A stretch of DNA of 8,402 nucleotides from Thermoguttaceae bacterium (lineage in GTDB: Bacteria > Planctomycetota > Planctomycetia > Pirellulales > Thermoguttaceae). The DNA lies in NCBI GenBank assembly GCA_017549085.1, contig JAFYVO010000114.1, forward strand, positions 1 to 8,402. The letters are read 5' to 3'. Made by a program: the position numbers and the translations under genes. The notes beneath the pieces are model-generated. The model did not search any database. It worked only from the letters and a program-made list of their open reading frames with translations, and was not told the DNA's origin. This document shows positions 1 through 6,600 of the stretch, in pieces. Within the stretch, counting starts at the first letter, position 1. Every line of letters starts with the position of its first letter.

Positions 1-184
1 AAAGAGGCAAAAGACGTCCCCCTACTTTCACCATTCACTCTATTTTAACATTTCAGCGCAAACGTTTCAACGCAAACGAACGCGACGACGCGCGTCCGTT
101 TGCCGATCGGCCCATTTCAACGCTAAAAGCGCCGTTTCCGGGCGTTCTTTTCGTCAATTTAGACAAAATGCGCTAAATAGGCGA
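1..184. other. Noncoding left flank, downstream of the radical SAM gene
   Basis: No convincing gene lies here. On the minus strand this is the region after the radical SAM stop codon. It contains a 14-bp direct tandem repeat (51-78). At 20-46 there are three weakly similar 9-bp units (CCCTACTTT, CACCATTCA, CTCTATTTT) that resemble the nonamer arrays further right. A short inverted repeat (GCGCC/GGGCG type, around 130-145) is too weak to call a terminator. Confidence 0.5.
51..78. repeat. 14-bp direct tandem repeat, two copies
   Basis: TTTCAGCGCAAACG (51-64) is followed directly by TTTCAACGCAAACG (65-78), with one mismatch. A partial third relative, TTTCAACGC, occurs at 116-124. The function is unknown, and two copies may be chance duplication. 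Confidence 0.6.
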
Positions 185-1036
185 TTATTTCGAGTAAAAA
201 ACGTCGACCGTAAGTCCCGTTTTTTCGCGAATCGTCGCCGCCAACGCGTCCATCTTCGCGTCGTCAAGCGCGACCGCTCGCGGTTCGGACGGAACGCGGG
301 CGACGGTGTAAAGTTGGACGCCGCAAACGTTTCCGCCGCCGTCGACGATTTCCTTAACCCGATCGCAATACCGCTCGATTTCGGAGTCGGTCGGCGCGGC
401 GCCGTCCCAAGAAAGCGCGGCGGTTTGAATTTTGACGCTCCAACGCTTCGCCGCGAACGCAATATTTTGCAAAATCCGCTCGAACGGAACGGCGGTTCGG
501 TCGAGCGTCTTGACCCGCGTTTCGTCGCCGCCGTCGAGTTTCGCCCAAATTTCGCCGTTGTTCGCCGCCAAACGGTCGAGCGCCTCGGCGACGCGGGGCT
601 CGGCGAGAAGAGTCGCGTTGGTGATAAGCGTCAGCTTAACGTCGTCGAGCGAAAGCGTTTTTCGAACGTCGATCATCGCGTCGACCGCCGCGCCGAACTC
701 CGGAGCAAGGGTCGGCTCGCCGTCGCCGCTGAACGCAAAGTCGCGCAAAACCCGTTTATTTTCCGGCGTTTGCGCAAAACGTTCGCAACGAAACAAGTCG
801 CCCGAAACGGTTGTTTTCGCAACCGCTTCCAACTCGCGACGCATCAAGTCGACGTCGACCGCCGCGTCCGGAGTTCGCTCCGAACGGTCGACTTGGCAAT
901 AAACGCAACGAAAATTACAACGCTTCGACGGGCTCAAATTGACGCCGATCGAAACGCCGTTCGCGCGGCGGCTGACCACCGGATAAACGTACCGAAAATC
1001 TTGAAAATAACTCGGGTGAAACTGCGTTAATTCCAA
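185..1036 (-). CDS. Radical SAM protein of unknown substrate
   Basis: A 283-residue protein with the radical SAM cluster motif C40-x3-C44-x2-C47 (CNFRCVYC), which would hold the [4Fe-4S] cluster that cleaves S-adenosylmethionine. The segment SGDGEPTL (residues 103-110) fits the SAM-contacting glycine-rich motif of the family, and LTLITNATLL (135-144) is a typical core strand. The remaining cysteines (84, 224, 238) are scattered and do not form an obvious SPASM or twitch auxiliary cluster, so it looks like a core-only, cytosolic enzyme. It resembles the stand-alone Fe-S oxidoreductases grouped loosely with COG0731, but the substrate cannot be read from sequence. The start is TTG (1036-1034). 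I accept it because a strong GAGGAG sits 5 nt upstream and the reading frame opens in a plausible family N-terminus. The stop is TAA at 185-187. It lies 628 bp downstream of ilvC, so it is probably transcribed separately. Confidence 0.88.
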   Translation of the reverse strand: MELTQFHPSYFQDFRYVYPVVSRRANGVSIGVNLSPSKRCNFRCVYCQVDRSERTPDAAVDVDLMRRELEAVAKTTVSGDLFRCERFAQTPENKRVLRDFAFSGDGEPTLAPEFGAAVDAMIDVRKTLSLDDVKLTLITNATLLAEPRVAEALDRLAANNGEIWAKLDGGDETRVKTLDRTAVPFERILQNIAFAAKRWSVKIQTAALSWDGAAPTDSEIERYCDRVKEIVDGGGNVCGVQLYTVARVPSEPRAVALDDAKMDALAATIREKTGLTVDVFYSK

Positions 1037-1041
1037 CGTCG

Positions 1042-1047
1042 CTCCTC
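1042..1047 (-). promoter_or_regulatory. Shine-Dalgarno site for the TTG start of the radical SAM gene
   Basis: On the minus strand GAGGAG is followed by 5 nt (CGACG) and then TTG. This strong site decides the non-ATG start. No convincing -10/-35 pair was found upstream. A weak candidate, TTGGCG-N18-TAGAAC, overlaps the first GGTCGACAAAA repeat. Confidence 0.75.
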
Positions 1048-1074
1048 GCTAGTTTTTTTTCTATGTTCTAAATT

Positions 1075-1114
1075 GGTCGACAAAATTGCGCCAACCGCCC
1101 AAACCGCCCAATTT
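1075..1114 (+). repeat. Composite repeat module A: GGTCGACAAAA anchor plus 9-bp units
   Basis: The 13-nt anchor GGTCGACAAAATT (1075-1087) is followed by three in-phase nonamers: GCGCCAACC (1088-1096), GCCCAAACC (1097-1105) and GCCCAATTT (1106-1114). The same anchor, with the same 13-nt offset to the first nonamer, recurs in modules B and C. Confidence 0.65.
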
Positions 1115-1135
1115 CATTTTTCCGCAAGCTAGGCC

Positions 1136-1175
1136 GGTCGACAAAACACCCTATACCGCCTATTTTACTCAAATT
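1136..1175 (+). repeat. Composite repeat module B: GGTCGACAAAA anchor plus 9-bp units
   Basis: The anchor GGTCGACAAAACA (1136-1148) is followed by CCCTATACC (1149-1157), GCCTATTTT (1158-1166) and ACTCAAATT (1167-1175). The unit GCCTATTTT recurs exactly on the minus strand at 3541-3549. Confidence 0.65.
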
Positions 1176-1235
1176 CAATTCCAAACGCCGCTCGGCTTTT
1201 AAATTGCGGCCTCTTGCCGCGTTTCCCAAGAAAAC

Positions 1236-1284
1236 GGTCGACAAAACTGCCTCAATCGCCCATATTCCCTATTCCGCCAACGTC
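1236..1284 (+). repeat. Composite repeat module C: GGTCGACAAAA anchor plus 9-bp units
   Basis: The anchor GGTCGACAAAACT (1236-1248) is followed by GCCTCAATC (1249-1257), GCCCATATT (1258-1266), CCCTATTCC (1267-1275) and a divergent GCCAACGTC (1276-1284). The units share a GCC/CCC start and an A/T-rich end but are not identical. Confidence 0.65.
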
Positions 1285-1521
1285 GCCCTGCGGAACGGGC
1301 CGCGCAACGCGCCGTCGCCTAATCTCTTGCCGCCGTCGGCGAAACCGGTCGCGGAAACGAAAACGAACGTCGACGCTCTGTTTGTCGTCGATTCGACCTC
1401 GCGCGCCTCAAAGTTCGCGTCGATAAGCGACAACGCAGAAATAATAACGTTAAAAAAGAAAAGCGCGCCTTTTCTACTTCGTTTCCCCGTCGTCGACGCT
1501 AAAAACTCGCGCCGCTGCAAC

Positions 1522-1557
1522 AAACTAAGCAAACTAGGCAAGCAGGAGAAACTAGGA
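1522..1557 (-). repeat. Four-unit degenerate 9-bp array
   Basis: Reading the minus strand from 1557 down to 1522, the units are TCCTAGTTT, CTCCTGCTT, GCCTAGTTT and GCTTAGTTT. The third differs by one base from GCCTATTTT of module B. No GGTCGACAAAA anchor lies beside this array. The orientation is opposite to modules A-C. Confidence 0.6.
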
Positions 1558-1627
1558 AACGCGCAAAACGCCGCTTCCAAGACGCGACGACGCGAAACGC
1601 TCGAGCAAAACGAACGTTTCGCGTCGG

Positions 1628-1673
1628 AAAAATCGCCGTTTAGAACGGAATTCTAACGTTTAAATTAGAATTC
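1628..1673 (-). terminator. Possible ilvC terminator
   Basis: Two small hairpins lie at the ilvC end on the minus strand. A perfect 9-bp inverted repeat GAATTCTAA/TTAGAATTC (arms 1665-1673 and 1648-1656, 8-nt loop) includes the stop codon. It is followed by CCGTT/AACGG (1636-1648, 3-nt loop), then three bases and a run of five T (1632-1628). The arms share a base at 1648, and the second stem is only 5 bp, so this is a weak candidate. Confidence 0.35.
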
Positions 1674-2672
1674 TTTCGCGTCGATCCAAGACATCATCTT
1701 GCGGAGACGCTTGCCGACTTGTTCGATTTGGTGATCGTGTTCGGCGGCGCGGGTGCGCTTGAAGAACGGCGCGTTGACTTGGTTTTCGAGGAGGAAGTCG
1801 CGAGCGAAGACGCCGTTTTGGATTTCTTCCAAAATCTTCTTCATTTCTTTCTTCGCTTCCGGACCGACGACGCGCGGGCCGCGGGTGTAGTCGCCGTATT
1901 CGGCGGTGTTCGAAACGCTGTAACGCATGTAGTTCAAGCCGCCTTGGTAGAACAAGTCGACGATGAGCTTCATTTCGTGCATGCATTCGAAGTACGCCAT
2001 TTCCGGTTGGTAACCGGCTTCGACGAGGGTTTCAAACCCGGCCTTGATGAGGGCGCTGACGCCGCCGCAGAGGACGGCTTGTTCGCCAAAGAGGTCGGTT
2101 TCGGTTTCTTCTTTGAACGTCGTTTGGATGACGCCGCCCTTGGTGCCGCCGATCCCCTTCGCGTAGGCGAGACCGATCGCTTTTTCGCGTTCGCCGCATT
2201 GATCGTCGAGAGCGATCAAGCACGGGACGCCGCCGCCCTTGACGTATTCGGAACGAACCAAGTGGCCCGGGCCCTTCGGCGCGATCATAATGGCGCGGTT
2301 CGATTTCGGGAGGTCGAATTGGCCGTAGTGGACGTTGAAGCCGTGCGTCGCGAGAATGATCGCGCCTTCCTTGAGGTTGTCGCGGATGCTTTCGCGGTAG
2401 ACTTTGCCTTGGACTTCGTCCGGGAGGGTGATGACGATAATGTCGGCTTGTTTGACGGCTTCGGCAACGCACGGAACCGGTTCGAAACCGGCTTCTTTCG
2501 CGAGGCGATAGTTGTCGGAACCTTCGCGTTGGCAAACGATGACGTTGCAACCGCTGTCGCGGAGGTTTTGCGCGTGCGCGTGCCCTTGCGAACCGTAACC
2601 GATAATCGCGATCGTCATGTCCTTCAAGACGGAAAGATCGGCGTCGTTTTCATAATAAACCGTAGCAGCCAT
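1665..2672 (-). CDS. ilvC: Ketol-acid reductoisomerase, class I
   Basis: This 335-residue protein has the usual length of short class I KARI. It converts acetolactate or acetohydroxybutyrate to the dihydroxy acid for valine, leucine and isoleucine synthesis, by Mg-dependent alkyl shift and NAD(P)H reduction in the cytosol. An N-terminal Rossmann fold is marked by [13 protein letters not shown] (residues 25-37), with a coenzyme loop REGSDNY at 49-55 and His110 in ATHGFN. The all-helical C domain has ETDLFGEQ (D193, E197), YFECMHE (E229, E233) and a serine at 254 in SVSN, matching the known metal and substrate ligands. I start at ATG 2672 because the family begins with the [17 protein letters not shown] segment and AGGAG lies 9 nt upstream. 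A longer in-frame TTG at 2720 has no such site. The gene follows ilvN by 131 nt on the same strand, so the two are probably co-transcribed. Confidence 0.97.
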   Translation of the reverse strand: MAATVYYENDADLSVLKDMTIAIIGYGSQGHAHAQNLRDSGCNVIVCQREGSDNYRLAKEAGFEPVPCVAEAVKQADIIVITLPDEVQGKVYRESIRDNLKEGAIILATHGFNVHYGQFDLPKSNRAIMIAPKGPGHLVRSEYVKGGGVPCLIALDDQCGEREKAIGLAYAKGIGGTKGGVIQTTFKEETETDLFGEQAVLCGGVSALIKAGFETLVEAGYQPEMAYFECMHEMKLIVDLFYQGGLNYMRYSVSNTAEYGDYTRGPRVVGPEAKKEMKKILEEIQNGVFARDFLLENQVNAPFFKRTRAAEHDHQIEQVGKRLRKMMSWIDAKEF

Positions 2673-2681
2673 TTGCGCTAA

Positions 2682-2686
2682 CTCCT
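2682..2686 (-). promoter_or_regulatory. Shine-Dalgarno site that fixes the ilvC start
   Basis: AGGAG on the minus strand lies 9 nt before ATG 2672-2670. It favours this start over an in-frame TTG 16 codons upstream. The 131-nt spacer to ilvN shows no clear promoter of its own. Confidence 0.7.
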
Positions 2687-2803
2687 GAATTTTAAAGTTG
2701 TTATGTTTTTGCGCGACCAACGTCTCGTTTTTGCGTTAAAGAACGCGACGCGGCGTTCGGGCGCGGCCGTTTCATTTTTCGTTAATTGTATTTATTTTCG
2801 ACG

Positions 2804-3304
2804 TTATTCGTTCGACTCGGCGGTTTTCACGTCGCCCCGAGGCGCGGCGATGCAACCGGAACGAGTCAAACCGACGATTTTATGCGGCGCCAAAGCCTTG
2901 ATAAAAGCGTCGATCTTCGCGCCGTCGCCGCTCACTTCGATAAGAAGCGATCTCGGCGCGACGTCGACAATTTGCGCGCGGAAAATCTCGACCAATTCGA
3001 GAATTTCGCTTCGCTTGCCGCGTTCCGCCTCGACGCGAACCAGCGCCAAATCGCGCTCGACGTGTTCGACGCGGGAAAGGTTGACGGTCTCGACGACGGT
3101 AACGAGCTTTTGCAACTGACTCTCCACCTGTCGCATCATATCTTTATCGACGTTGAGGACGATCGTCATCCGAGAAAAACGCGGGTCTTCCGTCGCGCCG
3201 ACCGTTAAACTGTCGACGTTGTAACCGCGCGAGGCCAGCAAACCGGCGACGTGCGAAAGGACGCCGGTCGCGTTCTGCACTAAAATCGAAATAACGTTTC
3301 TCAT
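2804..3304 (-). CDS. ilvN: Acetolactate synthase regulatory (small) subunit
   Basis: A 166-residue protein that binds the acetolactate synthase catalytic subunit, raises its activity and confers valine feedback inhibition. Residues 1 to about 78 form an ACT domain (VISILVQNATGVLSHVAGLL and RGYNVDSLTVG). Residues about 84-158 match the conserved small-subunit C-terminal domain (ERDLALVRV, IFRAQIVDV, RSGCIAAPRG). N11, G14 and N29 fall at the positions known from E. coli IlvH valine-resistant mutants, so allosteric control by valine is likely intact (inference by position). The symbol could equally be ilvH. Start ATG 3304-3302 gives the family N-terminus, but no strong Shine-Dalgarno site is visible. 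Its catalytic partner gene ilvB is absent from the window. The neighbour downstream on the same strand is ilvC, giving the order ilvN-ilvC. A good promoter lies 86-113 nt upstream. Confidence 0.96.
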   Translation of the reverse strand: MRNVISILVQNATGVLSHVAGLLASRGYNVDSLTVGATEDPRFSRMTIVLNVDKDMMRQVESQLQKLVTVVETVNLSRVEHVERDLALVRVEAERGKRSEILELVEIFRAQIVDVAPRSLLIEVSGDGAKIDAFIKALAPHKIVGLTRSGCIAAPRGDVKTAESNE

Positions 3305-3389
3305 TTTCTACTCGTTCTTCGCAATCGAATTTTTTTTCGCCGCCTTCGACGCCTAACGCGCGGACGACGGCGTCTCGATGAATTTCTTC

Positions 3390-3417
3390 ATTATACCCCC
3401 GCAAGAAATCTTGACAA
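3390..3417 (-). promoter_or_regulatory. Predicted sigma70-type promoter for ilvN-ilvC
   Basis: On the minus strand TTGTCA (3417-3412), 16 nt, then TATAAT (3395-3390): 5/6 and 6/6 matches to consensus. The expected start near 3383 gives a leader of about 80 nt before ilvN. A 6-bp inverted repeat GACGCC/GGCGTC lies in that leader, but it has no U-run and there is no leader peptide rich in branched-chain residues. Confidence 0.6.
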
Positions 3418-3522
3418 GCGCGGAACTGGCAAACAACGAGCAAAAAAAGAATTGAAACCGATTTTTCTTCAAGAAATTTTGTCAAAAGTTACGTTCTTCT
3501 AATCTTCGCCGCCTTTTCCGAG

Positions 3523-3558
3523 AAATTGCGCAAGGAGCGCAAAATAGGCAATTTACTC
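3523..3558 (-). repeat. Four-unit degenerate 9-bp array
   Basis: Reading the minus strand from 3558 to 3523, the units are GAGTAAATT, GCCTATTTT, GCGCTCCTT and GCGCAATTT. The second is identical to a unit of module B (1158-1166). The last resembles GCCCAATTT of module A. No GGTCGACAAAA anchor is present next to it. Confidence 0.55.
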
Positions 3559-3605
3559 CTTCAAAACAACGCGGCGTCAACCTGGGCAAAACGCGCAAGT
3601 TTTAA

Positions 3606-3647
3606 CGACGAACGCCGTCGAGTCCGTTCGCTCGACGGCGTTCGTCG
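3606..3647 (-). terminator. Perfect 17-bp hairpin just after uvrA, likely terminator
   Basis: Arms 3606-3622 and 3631-3647 are exact reverse complements (core GACGAACGCCGTCGAG) around an 8-nt loop, beginning about 10 nt past the uvrA stop codon. The position and stability fit an intrinsic terminator or 3'-end protecting stem. The sequence after the stem on the minus strand (TTAAAACTTG) is not a proper U-tract, so termination may be inefficient or need a factor. Confidence 0.6.
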
Positions 3648-3656
3648 CGCTTTACG

Positions 3657-6600
3657 TCAACGCTGCGCCAACGCTTTGGCGAGGTAAGGCCCGGTTTTCG
3701 ACGCCGGGTTTTGCGCGATTTGCTCCGGCGTTCCTTCGGCGATAATCGTCCCCCCTTCGTCGGCGGCGCCGGGGCCCAGCTCGATAATATAGTCCGCCGC
3801 GCGCATCATTTGCAAGTTGTGTTCGACGACGATCAGCGAGTTCCCCGTTTCAAGGAGCGCGTTAAAACCGTCGAGCAACTGCACGACGTCGGCGAAGTGC
3901 AAGCCGGTCGTCGGCTCGTCGAGGATGAACAAACACGGGCCCTTGCGAGCGTCCGAGAGGCGCGCCGCCAGCTTCAAACGCTGCGACTCGCCGCCGGAAA
4001 GGGTGTTCGCCGGTTGCCCGAGCCGCAAATAGTCGAGCCCGACGTCGCAAAGGCGCTTCAGCTTTTGCTGGATTTTCGGCTGCCCGCGGAAGAACGAAAA
4101 CGCTTCGCGCGCCGTCATATCGAGCGCTTCGGCGATGTTGCGTCCGCGGTACGTTACGTCCAGAATGTTCTGTTGGTAACGGCGCCCGTTGCAGAGCGGA
4201 CAGCGGACGTACACGTCGGCCATAAACTGCATATCGATCGCCAAAAAGCCTTCGCCCTTGCACGCGTTGCACCGTCCGCCGTCGACGTTGAAGCTAAAAT
4301 ATCCGGCGTTGTATCCGGCGGCTTTCGCGTCCGGCGTTTCGGCGTACAACGCGCGAATATCGTCGAAAATTTTCAAATACGTTACCGGATTCGAGCGCGG
4401 CGAACGCCCGATCGGCGTTTGGTCGATCAGCGCGACCTCGTCGAGTTGGTCGTAACCGAGCAATTTCTCATACGGCAACCCCTTCGGCGCGGCGGCGTCC
4501 GACCCAAGTTTCGAACAGAGCGCCGGGTAAAGCGTCTCTTGCACGAGAGAGCTTTTGCCGGCCCCGCTGACGCCCGCGACAACGCAAAGAACGCCGAGCG
4601 GAAAAACCGCGTTCACGTTCTTAAGATTGCGCCCGGTCGCGCCGGCGACCTCGACGAAGCCGTTTTCGAGAATGCGTCGACGCGGAATCCCGCCCCCGAC
4701 GCGGCGTCCCGAAAGGTAACTGCCGGTCAGCGAATCGGGGGACGCTTTCATTTCGTCGATCGTCCCTTCGAAAACGACGCGTCCGCCCCCTTGCCCGGCT
4801 TCCGGCCCGATCTCGACGACGCGATCCGCCGCTTCGAGAATCGTCTCGTCGTGTTCGACGACGACGACCGTGTTCCCGCGGTCGCGCAGGCCTTCGATCG
4901 ATTCGAGCAGGCGCTCCGTGTCTTGCGGGTGGAGGCCGATCGTCGGCTCGTCGAGGACGTACAGCATGTCGACGAGGTTCGAACCGAGCGTCGACGTCAA
5001 GCTGACGCGCCGTTGTTCGCCGGAACTGAGCGTTTTCATCGGTCGGTCGAGGGTCAAATACCCGAGCCCGACTTGCTCCAAATACTTCAAGCGAGCCCGC
5101 GTTTGGTCGAGCGCGATCTTGCCGACCTTGCGCTTCCACGGCGACAATTCCCAAGACTCGATCGTCTTTAAAATTTGCGAAATCGGCGCCGACGACAGGT
5201 CGTGAATGCTCTTGCCGCCGATCTTCACCGCGAGCGCTTCTTGACGCAGGCGCGCGCCGTCGCACATCGGGCACGTGCGGTAACATCGCCAACGACTCAG
5301 GAAGACGCGGATATGCATCTTGTATTTTTGCTTTTGCAGGCGAATGAAGAAGCCGTTGAGCCCTTCGTACCCGAGTCGCCGCGAACCGTTCAGGAGCAAA
5401 TTCAGCTCTTTGCGGGTCAGTTCCTCAAACGGAACGCGCGTTCGGACGCCCAGCTCGTCGGCGATCGCCAAAAAGCGCTTCAAATTATCGCGGTAAGCGG
5501 CGCTGTTCCAAGGCGCGACGGCGCCGTCGTGAATCGAGCGTTTTTTGTTCGGGAAAATCAGGTCGAAATCGAGCGCCATCAGGTTGCCGAACCCTTCGCA
5601 ACACGGGCAGGCGCCGAGCGGACTATTAAAGCTGAACAACTTCGGCTCGATCGACGGGAATTCGACGCCGCAGTCTTCGCAGCGCGTTCGACGGCTGAAA
5701 CCGACGAGCGTCCAACGTTCGCCGTCGAGTTGGAAGGGCGTTCCGGTTCGCGTCCGCTCGACCGTTTCGTCGTTTTCGTCGCGAGTTTTCAGCGTCGCGT
5801 CCCCCTCGACGAAGACCCAACACCGCGAGTCGCCGTATGCGAGCGCCGTGTCGACCGCTTCGAAGAGGCGTTCGGTCGACGTCTTCCCAATTTGCGCGCG
5901 GTCGACGACGAAGTAAATCGGCGGAGCGCCCGGCGCTTTTTTGATTTCGTTGCGACGTTCCAAATATTGACGGAGCGCGCCGTCTTCGCCGTCCGGGTCG
6001 ATCGTCAACAAGCGCGACGGCGTTTTCGCGTCGTCGAGGTTCGCGCCGTTTTCCAAGCCGTTTTCGTCGTTTTCCAGCTCTTCCGCGTCGCCCTCCTTTT
6101 TCCGTCCGCGACGCGCTTTCGACTTCCCGCTTTCCGTCGCGTCGGCTCGCGCTTCTTCGGCGGCTTCGCGTTCGCCCAAATCGTCGACGACGCCGTCGGC
6201 GAAGGACGCGTCGAACTCGGCGTCGTCGTCGGCTCCGTCGCGCGCCGCGACCGCTTCGTCCAAACCGCCGTCCTCGTCCGAATCGCCGCCGTTTCTTCCG
6301 TCGACGTAATCGAGTTCGTCGTCGGAAGAGCGGAGCCCGTATTCGGCGAACTCTTCTTCGTCGGAACGGGTCGCGGCCGCCAAATAGAGGAGCCGCGCTT
6401 CGGCGTATTTCTCGATCGGGAACCCGCCGGGATCGTCCAAATTAAACGACTCGCCCATCGCGACGCCGCGTCGGAAGCCCTTTTCCTTCCATTCGGCTTC
6501 AAAATCGGGCTTGGCGCCGCGCAAGCTCTCCGTCGACGGCGAAAAAGCGACGAGAACCCGCGTTCCTTCGGCCAAACCGCTCAACGCGTCGACGATTCCT

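Larger units (their letters stand above)
1037..1664. other. Repeat-rich intergenic region without a supported gene
   Basis: This is a 628-bp gap between the radical SAM start and the ilvC stop. It holds three composite repeat modules in the same orientation (1075-1114, 1136-1175, 1236-1284), a nonamer array at 1522-1557, and a possible ilvC terminator near 1628-1673. A plus-strand open frame of 150 codons (1204-1656) begins with TTG, has no Shine-Dalgarno site, encodes a K/R/S/A-rich product with no recognisable motif, and runs through the repeats. I treat it as noncoding. Confidence 0.6.
3305..3656. other. Intergenic region between uvrA and ilvN
   Basis: This 352-bp gap carries the ilvN promoter, a nonamer array (3523-3558) and the hairpin after uvrA (3606-3647). 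No gene is supported in the remaining sequence. Confidence 0.7.

Noticed and set aside
130..160. Terminator of the radical SAM gene
   Set aside because: The only stem found is about 4 bp with a short, mixed T-run, which is too weak to call.
1075..1284. CRISPR array
   Set aside because: The repeated anchor is only 11 bp, intervals are uneven (61 and 100 bp), the rest is 9-bp periodic, and there are no cas genes.
1204..1656. 150-codon plus-strand frame in the repeat-rich gap
   Set aside because: TTG start, no Shine-Dalgarno site, no motif, and it runs through two repeat arrays. Noncoding is more likely.
1719..2681. 320-codon plus-strand open frame opposite ilvC
   Set aside because: Antisense to a full ilvC. 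The composition rich in F, D, V, E, A and R is the complement of the ilvC codons.
3352..3393. Short frame MKKFIETPSSAR before ilvN as an attenuation leader peptide
   Set aside because: Its ATG overlaps the predicted -10 TATAAT, it has a single Ile and no Leu or Val run, and no terminator with a U-tract follows.
3711..5171. Long plus-strand open frame opposite the C-terminal half of uvrA
   Set aside because: Same cause: an antisense shadow with no ribosome site or recognisable domain.
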